Shown piece by piece: positions 51,901 to 60,684 of a DNA stretch of 64,000 bases. Source of the DNA: an uncultured Burkholderiales bacterium (GTDB lineage Bacteria > Pseudomonadota > Gammaproteobacteria > Burkholderiales > Burkholderiaceae_C). A model generated the notes under the pieces. That model saw only the letters and a program-made list of their open reading frames with translations. It did not search any database and was not told the origin of the DNA. The stretch lies in NCBI GenBank assembly GCA_945952065.1, contig CAMFGY010000018.1, forward strand, positions 27,613-91,612, given 5' to 3'. The position numbers and the translations under genes are program-made. Each line of letters begins with the position of its first letter. Positions within the stretch are counted from its first letter, which is position 1.

Positions 51901-52175
51901 AGCGGCTTGGCCTGCGCCGCTTGTCCGCCGGCCCCCAGGCTGGCGTGCGCCAGGCGTTCACCGCGCCATGCCAGATAGATCAGGCTCGGAACCAGCAGCA
52001 GCAAGACCTCGGCCCACAAACGCAAGACCCAGTCGCGCGGGCTCAGCAGGGCTTGCAGCAGCAAACGGTTCAGCAAAGCGCAGATCAGCAGCACAGCGCC
52101 CAACTCAAAGGCGAGCTGCATGAGCAAGCGTGCGTGCGGCCGCTGCCAGATTCGCTGTGTGGAGGTGGAGTTCAC
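48945..52175 (-). CDS. CHASE/multi-PAS sensor histidine kinase
   Basis: Large membrane histidine kinase of about 1076 residues. Membrane helices near 20-42, 53-70 and 97-115 precede a periplasmic CHASE-like domain (about 125-395), a further helix (403-423), then three PAS domains (about 455-570, 575-700, 705-825). The HisKA domain has the phospho-acceptor His842 in AAHELRTPMVS, and the ATPase domain has NLLSNAYKFS, DQGRGM and GTGLGMSI. There is no receiver domain. The GTG start overlaps the stop of the upstream kinase gene. The catalytic half is closely similar to that kinase, indicating tandem duplication. The ligand and response partner are unknown. Confidence 0.85.
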   Translation of the reverse strand: MNSTSTQRIWQRPHARLLMQLAFELGAVLLICALLNRLLLQALLSPRDWVLRLWAEVLLLLVPSLIYLAWRGERLAHASLGAGGQAAQAKPLRRARMTLALGLLLTLLLLHYQIANLRGMASVRFDRLTASLEDDVRRRFEHPAYGMRSLAAHHAASLSLRREEFASFVRANRPPIDFSAINSYGFIERVDREALEDFVHAQQSSGAADFAVQDAGASDALFIVKYIEPLAYHREDLGKNLGANPVLRAAFELAYRSGQPTLSGRIVLPHKGQTAPGFLYLLPLHYPAAPTQTEEQRIAATAGLIYVPLIMDDLMDGIRSGIQGLLDFELYDGPRPTPEGLAYSLDRELPALASRDAPDQARGQQPHMFETHRNFFVGGRELSLRISSTEHFSELALESHPTWLGLGMAAMSLLAAAIVWLLSMGRVRAELLAADMTVDLRQAKALAETALRDHRLMLDTLNQHSLVSMADTQGRLIYVNDEFCRVTGYAREALLGQSYRIVPVAAESLSVQEEALAALSQGRSWSGTAGFCDRQGQSFWAKVTIAPSLDAQGRVERFVAIQTDISTQKQLEATLALSNERFALALEGGSDGLWDRIDTHADEEWWSPQFYRLLGLEPGEVNASASQLEARLHAEDLPRHHAALQAALQDLAPYDLEFRLYIRGCGYRWFRARAKVFFNAAGQHRRMAGSLQDVHELKMAEARMKERSEQLAAIFALSPDGLVSIGTEHTVRYVSPAFTRLTGLSPEAVLDLEPGALLAMLQALGEDSDASAASPTEDGLSLNKLKQGEHSLTLMRPQHRVLSLSLHEGGAGEVSQVLMLRDITHQHEVDRLKSEFLATAAHELRTPMVSIYGFTELLISRELAPERQKQMLERIYRQSQAMIDIVNELLDLARIEERRGKDFELKHEDLKALVQQALSDFSTPDGRSAADYMAQAEPLPVHVDAMKIQQVLRNLLSNAYKFSESGQVWVRLRQAPASADAPAMACLEVQDQGRGMTPEQLARVTERFYRADSSGTILGTGLGMSIVQEIVSLHGGRLEMSSTLGAGSTIRVLLPLALGPDDLPGSSALAGESPSV

Positions 52176-54427
52176 ACGCCTGCCGCCTGTGCGCACGGCA
52201 GGGTGACGCTGACCGTGGTCCCTTGGCCCAATTCGCTGGCCAGCGAGAGCTGTCCGCCATGCAATTCCACAATCTCTTTGACGATGCTCATGCCAAGACC
52301 GGTGCCCAACACGGTGCCTGATTTGTCGGCTCGGTAAAAGCGCTCGGTGACGTGGGAGAGTTCTTCGGCAGTCATGCCAATGCCTTGGTCTTGCACCTCG
52401 ATCTTCACCTGCGGCGGGTCGCTGTTCTCGGGCACGCTGACCCGCAGCCACACCCGGCTGCCCGCGGCGGAGTATTTGTAGGCATTGGAGAGCAGATTGC
52501 GCAGCACTTGCTGCAGCTTCTTGCGGTCGGCATGCACTTGGCTGCTGCGTTCAGGCAAGCTCAACTCGGGGCCCGCGCGTTCATCCGGGGCTTGAAAGTC
52601 CTGGACCACTTCTTCAACGACGGCATTGACTGGGAGTAGCTCCAACTCAAAGTCTTGGCCCCGTCGGGCTTCGATACGCGCCAGGTCCAGCAGCTCATTG
52701 AGGATGGCAATCATGGCCTGGCTCTGTCGGTAGATGCGCGCCAGCATTTGCTTTTGCCGATCGGGGGCGAGATTGTCCCGGGTCATCAACAGTTCGGTGA
52801 AGCCAAAGATGCTGGCCATGGGGGTGCGAAGCTCATGCGCGGCGGTGGACAAGAACTCGCTCTTCATTTGGTCGACTTCGACCTGGTGGGTCACGTCGCT
52901 GAGATGCAGCAGTTGCGAGCTCTCGCCGCCCTCCCGGGTAGAGCCCTCGTGCAGGGCTAACTCCAAGACTCGCCGGGTGGGTCGCTCAATGGAAAGACGC
53001 ACCCGACCGGTGCGCAGCTGATGCTTCTCAATCGGGGCGGCCTCGGCGTTTTGGCGGGCCGACAGGGCTTGCAGCAAGGCGTCTTCTTCAAGACCCAAGG
53101 CGCTTTGCGCCGGAATGCCGGACAGCCGGGTGAAGGCTGGGCTGACATAGCGTGTCAGGCCCGCGGCATCGAACCAAACAAAGCCGTCCGGGCTGAGTGC
53201 AAAGATGGTGGCCAGTTGCTCGCCGCGCTCGCGCAGCTGGGCGATCAGGTCTTGCACCAACTTGATCAGGAGCGTGTGTTCGGTGCTGTCGCCCAACTGC
53301 TCCGACTTGCCGGACTCGGGCTTGTAAAAGCCCTGCAGCATTTCGCGCAGCGCCTGCATCACATTGGCCCGCGCGCGCAACTCGCTTTGCAACCGGTCAT
53401 CCAGCTCTTGCTGCTGGCTGAAATCACGACAGGCATAGACCCAGCCGACCGGCGCTCCTTGGCTGTCCAGCACCGCGGTGCGGCTGAGATCGAGCACCCG
53501 GGCACCACCGCCACTGGGCTTCAAACGAACGCGCGTTTTCCAGTTTCCGCCCGCGCGTGGGTCCAGCCCCAAATCGGGAAGCAAGTCCTGGATCGGCTGC
53601 CCCAAGATTTGGCCGGCACTGCGTTCCAACATCTGTTCCAACACTGGGTTGGCCAGCAGCACCAGCCCTTGTGCGTCGGTGGTGGCAATGCCGTCGCCAA
53701 TGGCGGCCAGGGTGACACTGGCACGTTCGCGCTCTTGCTGCAATGAGCTGGCAGCTTGGTTGAGTACCTCGAAAGTTTTGCGGAATTCCAAAGGGGCGTC
53801 GTCCGCCAGCATGGGGCTGAGCGCGCCGCCTGAAACTTGCAACTGCTCACCAAAGGTTTGGATGCGCCCAAGATTGCCAAGCCAGCGATTCAACGGCCAC
53901 CACACCAGGGCCAGGCCGATTACCAGGCCCAGTGCGGCCAGCCCCAGAGCCACAATCGTCTGCTGCCAAAACGTGGTGGCGATATGGGCCACGCTGAAGC
54001 GCAGGCGCAGCACGCCATAGTCCCGCCCTCCGGCGGAGATGTTCAGATTCAGCTCGGGCAGATGCTCTTCGATGTTCGTGAAGAGCCAATTCGGGGCGAG
54101 CAAAGGGGTCTCTTTGTGGCCACGTCTTTCGATCAGCCCCCCTTTCAGGTCGATGAAGATGGCCGCGCTGATGTCGGTGTGTTTGGCCGCTCGCTCCAGC
54201 GCCCGTTCGATGGTGTCGTAGTCGCCAATGACGGCGGACTCGCTCACCACCGGCCCCAGCAGGCTGATCAAGGTGTCGGCCGAGTCTTGGGCGCCGGCAA
54301 TGCTGTCGGCATAGTTGCGCGAGGCAAACCAGCTCATGGCCCCGCCAACAGCCATGAGCAGTGAGATGAAATAGAGAAGAAAGACCCGCCCGATCAGGCT
54401 GGAGGGGAACAGTCGCAAGGCGGGCAT
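52172..54427 (-). CDS. PAS-containing sensor histidine kinase
   Basis: Membrane histidine kinase of 751 residues. Two helices (about 12-33 and 157-177) enclose a periplasmic sensor of roughly 120 residues of no clear family (CHASE8-like at best). A HAMP-like linker, two PAS regions (about 235-345 and 400-515) and the kinase core follow: His531 in AAHELRTPMAS, N-box NLLSNAYKYS, DQGIGM and GTGLGMSI. It starts 25 bases after the stop of the binding-protein gene, so the binding protein probably presents its ligand to this kinase. No response regulator lies in the operon. Confidence 0.86.
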   Translation of the reverse strand: MPALRLFPSSLIGRVFLLYFISLLMAVGGAMSWFASRNYADSIAGAQDSADTLISLLGPVVSESAVIGDYDTIERALERAAKHTDISAAIFIDLKGGLIERRGHKETPLLAPNWLFTNIEEHLPELNLNISAGGRDYGVLRLRFSVAHIATTFWQQTIVALGLAALGLVIGLALVWWPLNRWLGNLGRIQTFGEQLQVSGGALSPMLADDAPLEFRKTFEVLNQAASSLQQERERASVTLAAIGDGIATTDAQGLVLLANPVLEQMLERSAGQILGQPIQDLLPDLGLDPRAGGNWKTRVRLKPSGGGARVLDLSRTAVLDSQGAPVGWVYACRDFSQQQELDDRLQSELRARANVMQALREMLQGFYKPESGKSEQLGDSTEHTLLIKLVQDLIAQLRERGEQLATIFALSPDGFVWFDAAGLTRYVSPAFTRLSGIPAQSALGLEEDALLQALSARQNAEAAPIEKHQLRTGRVRLSIERPTRRVLELALHEGSTREGGESSQLLHLSDVTHQVEVDQMKSEFLSTAAHELRTPMASIFGFTELLMTRDNLAPDRQKQMLARIYRQSQAMIAILNELLDLARIEARRGQDFELELLPVNAVVEEVVQDFQAPDERAGPELSLPERSSQVHADRKKLQQVLRNLLSNAYKYSAAGSRVWLRVSVPENSDPPQVKIEVQDQGIGMTAEELSHVTERFYRADKSGTVLGTGLGMSIVKEIVELHGGQLSLASELGQGTTVSVTLPCAQAAGV

Positions 54428-54452
54428 GGTGGCGTCGCCTCCCAGTCAAGGT

Positions 54453-55346
54453 TCAACGCAACTGGGCCGGCGCGCTTTGGTAGAAGCGCCGGTAAGGGTC
54501 GTACTCGCTGCCGTCGGAGAGGATGAAATAGGCCTCCTCCGTCAGGCCCACATGTTTGGAGACCTCGGCCAAGATGGCCTTGCCTTTGGGATCTTTGTGC
54601 ATGCCCGCAAAGGCCTTGGCGACGGCTTGAACATCTTTGGCCGGCACCTTGGACGATGCCATCAAGGCCAGATCGTGCAGGGGATCTGAACTCCAAAGCA
54701 CGCGGAACTTTTTGCCTTCGCGCCGGCCATAGTTTTCAGCCAGTTGGGAGTTCACGCCGGCTGCACTGGCCTTGCCGCTGAACAACTGGGCCAAAGCGCC
54801 GTCGGTATTGCCAGCGAACACCACCTTGGTGTCGATTTTTTTGTTCAGCAAATAGGCGTAAGGGATTTTGTAGGACACCAGCGCTTCCGGGCCGGGGTAG
54901 ACGATGTCTTTGCCTGCGAGTTGGGCCAGGTCGGTGATGGTCGATTCCGCTGGCACGATGATTTGGCCATGAATGGGCGGTGTGAGGCGACGGCCAAACA
55001 CCTTCCAACCGAGCTTTTCGCGTTCCGGGCTGAACAAGTGATTGGTGAAGACGAACTCCACTTCTTGCGCCAAGACGTAGCTGGTGGTGTCTGCCGAGGT
55101 GCGCCCAATCTTCAAACTCAGTTTCACGCCGCTGCGCTCGGACACATAGGCCATGATGGGATTCCAGTAGTCGGCCGTCAGCGCAATATTGGCCTGGTTC
55201 ACTGGCGAGAAACGGTACACCGGCTCGTCCGCTGCTTGCGCGCGGGGTGTCATTGCCAGCAGCAAACACAGGGTCCACAGAAGCAAGAGACCAAAGTGGA
55301 GGCCCAGCTTGCGGCCGGGCTGAGAACGAACTACAGAGTTATTCAT
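54453..55346 (-). CDS. PhnD-like periplasmic phosphonate/phosphate-type binding protein
   Basis: Periplasmic binding protein of 297 residues of the PhnD/PtxB (phosphate/phosphite/phosphonate) family. A signal peptide ends near AQA|ADEP (about 39). Family features are YRFSPVNQANIALTADYWNPIMAYV, the EFVFTNHLFSP ligand-loop region and GNTDGALAQLFSGKASAAGVN. No permease or ATPase accompanies it; two histidine kinases follow in the same operon, which suggests a sensory rather than transport role. The ligand is not predictable: many proteins of this fold in sensory operons bind other small molecules. Confidence 0.82.
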   Translation of the reverse strand: MNNSVVRSQPGRKLGLHFGLLLLWTLCLLLAMTPRAQAADEPVYRFSPVNQANIALTADYWNPIMAYVSERSGVKLSLKIGRTSADTTSYVLAQEVEFVFTNHLFSPEREKLGWKVFGRRLTPPIHGQIIVPAESTITDLAQLAGKDIVYPGPEALVSYKIPYAYLLNKKIDTKVVFAGNTDGALAQLFSGKASAAGVNSQLAENYGRREGKKFRVLWSSDPLHDLALMASSKVPAKDVQAVAKAFAGMHKDPKGKAILAEVSKHVGLTEEAYFILSDGSEYDPYRRFYQSAPAQLR

Positions 55347-55444
55347 GGGGAAGTCCTGGCTGTAGAAAGTAACTTGCTATGGGGTTCGAAGCATGGTGTT
55401 CCGGGCGGAGGATTCAAGTGCCCCCGAACAGGTGTGGATCACGG

Positions 55445-56992
55445 TCAGAAGAAGTCCACATTGGAATTGCCCTCGGCCATATTGGGCTTGGCAGAGGGGC
55501 TTGCATGGGCCCCATCGCCACTTTGCCGTTGTGAACTTCGCGCCAAACTGGAGGCCTGTGCCGATTGCTGGGCTGATTTGAGGAGCGCGGCCACAGCACC
55601 ATCTTCGCCCAGGCGAAAAGTACTCAAGACCTCGGCCAGCATCAGGGCTTGTTGCAGCAATTCATCCGCGATCTGTCCTGAGCGGTCGGCCACATGCACG
55701 TTTTGGCGCGTGACGGCGTCTAACTCCTTGACCGAAGCTGCCACCACCTCAATGCCTTGGGCATGCTCGGCGTTGTCTGCGGTCAGGTTGTCAAAGACGG
55801 TGCTGACGCTTTTGACCGAGTCCACCAACTCCATCATGGTGCTGCTGGCCAAAGCTGCCTGTTGTGTGCCGCGCTCCACGGTTTCCATGGAGGCCGCGAT
55901 GAGTTGCTTGATCTCTTTGGCCGCCTCGGCTGAGCGGCCTGCCAGCATGCGCACTTCGCTGGCTACCACCGCAAAGCCCCGGCCTTGCTCCCCCGCGCGA
56001 GCCGCTTCAACCGCGGCATTGAGGGCCAAAATATTGGTTTGAAAGGCAATGGCATCAATCACTCCAATGATGTCGGTGATGCGACGAGACGAGTGGTTGA
56101 TCTCCTGCATGGTGTCTACCATTTGCTGCACCACCTGCCCCCCTTTGCTGGCCATCTCAGAGGAGGCTTGGGAATGGGCCAGCGCCTCTTTGGAAGCGCG
56201 CGCGCTTTCCTTCACGATCACGGTGATCTGCTCCAAAGAGATTGCGGCGTCATTCAAGCCCGAGGCGGTGCGATTGGTGCGGTCCAACAACTCTGAACTG
56301 CTTTCACCCACCTCTTGCGCTGCTGCATGGACCTTGAAAATCGCGTCGCGCACTTGGCGCAGGGCGGCTGCCATGCGGTGTTGCACATGTTTGAGGCGGG
56401 AGCCCACGGTAGAGATGGTGCGCACCGCGTCGAGATTGAGCCGAATCGGCCCGTCTTGGCCCATGGCCTTGACCAGAAACTCCATCTCGAAGCGTTCGTT
56501 GGCCTGGCGGTGCATCTGCCTTGCTGAAAAGATCAGAAAGGCGCTGAGCACCAGCAAAAAGCCCCAATCCGCAAAGATCGACCAAGCGCCCGTGGCCTCA
56601 TGCACATACAGCGGCAGGCTGTTGGAGTTGAAATATCGAAACGCCAGACTGTGTGCGCTGAACAACCCCGTCATATAGGCAATGACGATCCAATCGCCAT
56701 AGGGCAGCAACAAGCACAAAGAGATGTAGACATTGGCGTGAATGCTGCTTGCGCCTTGCGTGATTTGCAATTGCAAGGCCACCAAAACAACCAGCAGGGT
56801 GGCAAATCCGAGCCGGCCAAATTCCGTATCAGCTCGGTAGTGAAAATTCAGGCCGGCCAACAGCAGGCAAGGCAGTGTCCACTGGATCGCCAAGCCCAAA
56901 GAATCATGGTTGAGCCCCAGCGCCAGCGCGAGCAGCGCATTGCTGACGAGGATGACCAGCATGGTTCGATCATGGCTTGAATTCGGGTTCAT
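55445..56992 (-). CDS. Methyl-accepting chemotaxis protein with polytopic membrane input
   Basis: Chemoreceptor of 515 residues with an unusual N-terminus: five or six hydrophobic segments (about 11-28, 32-50, 61-79, 86-115 and 141-157) with almost no periplasmic domain, and no recognisable HAMP domain after them. The cytoplasmic signalling domain has the hairpin tip [20 protein letters not shown] around residue 316-335 with [15 protein letters not shown]. The polytopic part could sense membrane state, redox or a hydrophobic ligand; it matches no family I recognise. The C-terminus (NVDFF) does not clearly fit the CheR-tether motif. Confidence 0.85.
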   Translation of the reverse strand: MNPNSSHDRTMLVILVSNALLALALGLNHDSLGLAIQWTLPCLLLAGLNFHYRADTEFGRLGFATLLVVLVALQLQITQGASSIHANVYISLCLLLPYGDWIVIAYMTGLFSAHSLAFRYFNSNSLPLYVHEATGAWSIFADWGFLLVLSAFLIFSARQMHRQANERFEMEFLVKAMGQDGPIRLNLDAVRTISTVGSRLKHVQHRMAAALRQVRDAIFKVHAAAQEVGESSSELLDRTNRTASGLNDAAISLEQITVIVKESARASKEALAHSQASSEMASKGGQVVQQMVDTMQEINHSSRRITDIIGVIDAIAFQTNILALNAAVEAARAGEQGRGFAVVASEVRMLAGRSAEAAKEIKQLIAASMETVERGTQQAALASSTMMELVDSVKSVSTVFDNLTADNAEHAQGIEVVAASVKELDAVTRQNVHVADRSGQIADELLQQALMLAEVLSTFRLGEDGAVAALLKSAQQSAQASSLARSSQRQSGDGAHASPSAKPNMAEGNSNVDFF

Positions 56993-57135
56993 GCAGAGGG
57001 CGACTCCGTAGCTGACACGACTCAGGGGAAGGGCGCTTTGGCCCTTGTCATCGACTGCCTCAAGGGTAATCTTGAATGCGCCAGGAAGGCAAATTCAAGG
57101 GCTGCGAAATAAGGCTGTGTTTTGCATCTTTATCG

Positions 57136-57151
57136 ACCCAAGCGCTTGGGT
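57136..57151. promoter_or_regulatory. 16-base perfect palindrome before the CheY-like gene
   Basis: ACCCAAGCGCTTGGGT is an exact palindrome, 46 bases before the response regulator start, in the 205-base gap that also holds the receptor promoter. It could be a repressor or activator site. A second inverted repeat, CTTGAAT/ATTCAAG (57071-57099), lies upstream of it. Confidence 0.4.
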
Positions 57152-57197
57152 TTGAGGCATCATTCTTGGACGTCTGTGTTCGACTTGGAGCGCGTCC

Positions 57198-57563
57198 ATG
57201 AAGAAGATTCTGATTGTTGAAGATCAGGAAGAAATCCGTGAGTTGATTCGTGTCACGCTTGAGTTTGACGACTACCAAATTGATGAGGCGCCCAATGGCG
57301 ATGTGGGTTTGAGCAAGGTGTCGAGATTCAAGCCCGACTTGATGCTGCTCGATGTGATGATGCCCGGAGGCTTGAATGGTTTGCAGGTCTGTGAACGGGT
57401 CAAGGCCGACCCGGTGTTGAAGCGCACCAAGGTCGTTCTATTGACGGCACGCGGTCAAGAGGCTGACAAACAAGCCGGCATGAAGGCGGGTGCCGATGAG
57501 TACTTGATCAAACCTTTCAGCCCTATGGAGCTGATGAAAGTGATTGGCAAGGTGCTCCGTTAA
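57198..57563 (+). CDS. Single-domain response regulator, CheY-like
   Basis: Receiver-only protein of 121 residues. The phosphorylation site is Asp52 in LMLLDVMMPG, with the acid pair Glu8/Asp9, Thr83 in LLTAR and Lys105 in LIKPF, so it should be phosphorylatable. No output domain is present, so it acts by protein contact: flagellar or pilus motor, or a phosphorelay for the nearby kinases. It is alone on the plus strand, divergent from the polytopic receptor and convergent with cheB. Confidence 0.9.
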   Translation: MKKILIVEDQEEIRELIRVTLEFDDYQIDEAPNGDVGLSKVSRFKPDLMLLDVMMPGGLNGLQVCERVKADPVLKRTKVVLLTARGQEADKQAGMKAGADEYLIKPFSPMELMKVIGKVLR

Positions 57564-57585
57564 GCCCAAACGCGAGCGACGGTTT

Positions 57586-58746
57586 CTAAGCGAAGGGCTT
57601 GGCTGCGTGGCTCACGCCGCTGAGTCTGAGGACGGCTGCCGCCATCTCCGCCAGAGGCACGACATGCTGGGCTGCACCCATATCTGCCGCGGCCTTGGGC
57701 ATGCCATAGACCACGCAACTGGCCTCGTCTTGGGCCAAAGTGACGGCCCCTGATTTGCGCATCTCCAGCAAGCCGCGCGCACCGTCATCGCCCATGCCTG
57801 TGAAGATCGCCCCGATGGCATTGCGGCCGACGCAATGCGCCACCGATTTGAACAACACATCCACGGAGGGTTTGTGGTGGTTGACCAAGGGGCCGTCGCG
57901 CACCTCCACCACGTACTGCGCACCGCTGCGTTTGACCTGCATATGGCGCCCACCCGGCGCCACCAACACGCGCCCGTTGATCACGCGATCCCCGTCCTTG
58001 GCTTCCAGGACTTCCAACTCGGTAACGCTATTCAAACGTGCCGCGAAGGAATGGGTGAAGCGCTCCGGCATGTGCTGCACCAACACAATGCCCGGACAGG
58101 TGCGCGGCAATTGCTTGAGTACCGCTTCGATGGTTTGCACGCCGCCTGTAGAGCTGCCAAAGGCAATCAGTCGATCCGTGGTTTCAGCCATGGCTGCGGC
58201 GTTGTGGAGTAGCGTAGGGGAGATACGCTCCAGTCGCGCTGCAGGCGAGGGCGCCTGAGTCGCGCCTGGAGTGAACTGAGCCGCCTTTGGGCCCGCAGGC
58301 GCAGCGCCCTGCAGGCCGGTCATCTGACTGGGCAGGGCGCGCACATTGGCCCGCGCCGCCGCCCGCACCGCACCGACCAGGCCATTGCCCGGGTCTTCCA
58401 AAAAGTCTCGCAGGCCCAGCTTGGGCTTGGTGACAAAGCCGATGGCGCCAGCGGCCAAGGCCTGCATGGTGGTTTCGCAGCCCGCTTCGGTCAGGGTGGA
58501 GCACATCACCACGGGGATGGGATGCTCGGCCATCAGCCGCTTGAGAAAGCTGATGCCATCCATGCGCGGCATTTCAACGTCGAGCACGATCACGTCGGGC
58601 CAATCGGCTTCCAACTTGGGCCAAGCGAACAGTGGATCACTCGCGGTCATGCAGACCTGGATGCCGGCGGCTTCCAACACGCCGCTCAAGTGCTTTCGGA
58701 CCACCGCAGAATCGTCAATGATGGCAACTCGAAGGGGTGAACTCAT
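57586..58746 (-). CDS. cheB: Chemotaxis protein-glutamate methylesterase CheB
   Basis: Receptor methylesterase/deamidase of 386 residues. The N-terminal receiver carries Asp56 in VIVLDVEMP, and an Ala/Pro-rich linker (about 135-175) leads to the esterase domain. The catalytic triad is Ser199 in GSSTGG, His225 in QHMPERF and Asp321 in GMGDDGA. The start overlaps the cheD stop (ATGA). With CheR it should set receptor methylation for adaptation. Confidence 0.94.
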   Translation of the reverse strand: MSSPLRVAIIDDSAVVRKHLSGVLEAAGIQVCMTASDPLFAWPKLEADWPDVIVLDVEMPRMDGISFLKRLMAEHPIPVVMCSTLTEAGCETTMQALAAGAIGFVTKPKLGLRDFLEDPGNGLVGAVRAAARANVRALPSQMTGLQGAAPAGPKAAQFTPGATQAPSPAARLERISPTLLHNAAAMAETTDRLIAFGSSTGGVQTIEAVLKQLPRTCPGIVLVQHMPERFTHSFAARLNSVTELEVLEAKDGDRVINGRVLVAPGGRHMQVKRSGAQYVVEVRDGPLVNHHKPSVDVLFKSVAHCVGRNAIGAIFTGMGDDGARGLLEMRKSGAVTLAQDEASCVVYGMPKAAADMGAAQHVVPLAEMAAAVLRLSGVSHAAKPFA

Positions 58747-59297
58747 CGCACACCTCCTGGTACGCCATGGCCGGCGCTGCGTTTGACTTCGACGCGACCG
58801 CTCGGCAAGTCAATGGTGACTGTGCGCGGCACACAATCTCCGACGTCGACGTCCTGCATTTGAAAGCCGTTCTTGTCGATCAGGCTCCAGCCCATTTCGA
58901 TATTGCGCTCGCCCACATTGAACTTGATGTTCATTCCATCCGGCATGGTGTCAGCCCCGCCGTACAAATGCGCCACGTAGTCGCTGGGGCGGGTGCCGCT
59001 GCGCCGAATCGACTGCAACAGCAGTTCCATGGCTTCGTCCCCGTATCGGCCATCCAATGGGGCAGTGCCACGGGTGGCCCGACTGGGCAGCAGGAAGTGG
59101 CACATACCACCGATCTTCTTTGTCGGGTGCCATAAGGTGATGGCGACGCAAGACCCCAACAAGGTCTTCAACAGGGAGCCCTGCCCAAAATGCCATTGCC
59201 CGGGCATCAGATTGATGACGGCCGGCGCAGCCGCAAGCCCCGGCTTGCTCGCATGGGCGGGATGATGCGAACCTGGGTTGTGACCGTGCTTATGCAT
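58743..59297 (-). CDS. cheD: Chemoreceptor glutamine deamidase CheD
   Basis: Deamidates specific glutamines of chemoreceptors. 184 residues. Catalytic Cys in [13 protein letters not shown], His in GGMCHFLLP and Thr further on fit the CheD triad. The N-terminus is His-rich (six His in the first 15 residues), which is unusual. The ATG at 59297 overlaps the cheR stop by eight bases; the frame is open upstream to 59360, but that part is inside cheR. Confidence 0.93.
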   Translation of the reverse strand: MHKHGHNPGSHHPAHASKPGLAAAPAVINLMPGQWHFGQGSLLKTLLGSCVAITLWHPTKKIGGMCHFLLPSRATRGTAPLDGRYGDEAMELLLQSIRRSGTRPSDYVAHLYGGADTMPDGMNIKFNVGERNIEMGWSLIDKNGFQMQDVDVGDCVPRTVTIDLPSGRVEVKRSAGHGVPGGVR

Positions 59298-60090
59298 GTT
59301 GGTAGATCGCCGGAGCAATCGCCTTGAGTGGGAGGCCCAATGAGGCCAGGGATTCAGCATGCCCAGGATAGAGCACTCCCCCTGGTTTTAGGCGCTCAAT
59401 CACACGGCTGACAATGGCTGTTTTTGCGGGTCCATCGAAGTAAATCAAGACATTGCGCAAAAAAATCACATCGAACATGGGCAGGGCCGGGAGCGGCTGC
59501 ATCAAATTGGCGCATTGAAACTGCACCTTGGCACGTAACTCTCGGCAAATCAGCAATTGGCCTTGGTAGGGCCCTTCACCCCGCAGGCAATAGCGTTTGA
59601 GGTACTCATGGGGCACCATGCGGGCGCGTTCCATGGGATACAGGCCTTGCCGGGCGGTATCGACCATGGCGGTGGACAGATCGGTGCCGCGAATGCCCCA
59701 GGGCCTTTGCCCCATTTTTTCAGCCAGCGTCATGGCGATGCTGTAAGCCTCTTCGCCCGACGACGAGGCACCGCTCCAGACCATGAACTCGCTGCCCTCA
59801 CGATGGGCCTCCGCGCGCTGCGCCAGGTCTTCGAAGTGCTGGGGCTCTCTGAAAAAATAGGTTTCATTGGTCGTCAGCTTGTCCACCACATTGACGAGCA
59901 TCGCCTCCGGCATCTGGCCGCGCACCATTTTTTGCACAAAGACATTGATGTCATCCTCACCGGCATCGAGGCTGAGCTTTTGCAGCCGACTTTGCACCAA
60001 CGCGTGTTTGGTCTCCACCAGCTTGATGCCCGAGATGCGATGAAACAAATCGGTGATGGCTTGAAAAGACTGTGGGGTCAGTTGGCTCAT
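59290..60090 (-). CDS. cheR: Chemotaxis protein methyltransferase CheR
   Basis: SAM-dependent methyltransferase of 266 residues that methylates receptor glutamates. It has the N-terminal all-helical CheR_N domain (to about 75), then TTNETYFFREPQHF, the SAM motif WSGASSSGEEAYSIAM and the IFLRNVLIYFD motif. Order cheW-cheR-cheD-cheB on the minus strand is a normal chemosensory operon; no cheA is seen in the window. Confidence 0.94.
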   Translation of the reverse strand: MSQLTPQSFQAITDLFHRISGIKLVETKHALVQSRLQKLSLDAGEDDINVFVQKMVRGQMPEAMLVNVVDKLTTNETYFFREPQHFEDLAQRAEAHREGSEFMVWSGASSSGEEAYSIAMTLAEKMGQRPWGIRGTDLSTAMVDTARQGLYPMERARMVPHEYLKRYCLRGEGPYQGQLLICRELRAKVQFQCANLMQPLPALPMFDVIFLRNVLIYFDGPAKTAIVSRVIERLKPGGVLYPGHAESLASLGLPLKAIAPAIYQHA

Positions 60091-60117
60091 ACGGCGTGAT
60101 CGTGCGGTAGTTCTGAA

Positions 60118-60663
60118 TCAACTGGCTTGGGACTCGGCGATCAGCGCGGAGAGCGCCACCGGCGACAAGACTTGATCCAAGTTGAGCAAGGCGGCATAGC
60201 CGTCGCGCACATTGATCATGCCGGCCAAAAACTCCGCGGCAATGGCCACGCCCAGCGTTGGCACGGCCTCAATGCGTTTGGAGTCCACGTCCAGCACTTC
60301 GTAGACGGCATCGACCAGCACGCCGGCGATCAAGCGGTCAAAGTCATCATCGCCTTTGGCTTCGACCACGATGATGGCGCTGCGACGCCCCAGGGTGCTG
60401 GACCCGAAACCAAAGCGTGCGCCGAGGTCGATGACGGGCACCACCGCGCCGCGCAGATTCATCACGCCGCGCACAAAGTCAGGGGTTTTGGGCAGCGGCG
60501 TCAGGCGCCCGACCTCTAAGATTTCGCGCACCGCTTCGATGGGCACCACCAGCGTCTCCTGGCCCACAGCCAAGCGCAGCAATTGCCGCATCGGTCCCGC
60601 GGTCTCCTCGGCGGCGATGGCGCCGCGCAAAAGGTCGGCTGGGGCTCCACTGGCTTTGATCAT
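60118..60663 (-). CDS. cheW: Chemotaxis coupling protein CheW
   Basis: Coupling protein of 181 residues that links receptors to CheA. The CheW fold shows VPIEAVREILEVGRLTPLPKTPDFVRGVMNLRG, then VVPVIDLGARFG and the late VLDV-SKRIEAVP segment. It has about 25 extra N-terminal residues. It lies between the triple-PAS receptor (22 bases away) and cheR. Confidence 0.93.
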   Translation of the reverse strand: MIKASGAPADLLRGAIAAEETAGPMRQLLRLAVGQETLVVPIEAVREILEVGRLTPLPKTPDFVRGVMNLRGAVVPVIDLGARFGFGSSTLGRRSAIIVVEAKGDDDFDRLIAGVLVDAVYEVLDVDSKRIEAVPTLGVAIAAEFLAGMINVRDGYAALLNLDQVLSPVALSALIAESQAS

Positions 60664-60684
60664 GGCATCTCCTTGTCAGCGGGC

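Noticed and set aside
52176..52451. N-terminal extension of the second kinase into the first kinase gene
   Set aside because: The extension is the alternate frame of the first kinase's catalytic domain; the GTG at 52175 overlapping the stop is the sensible start.
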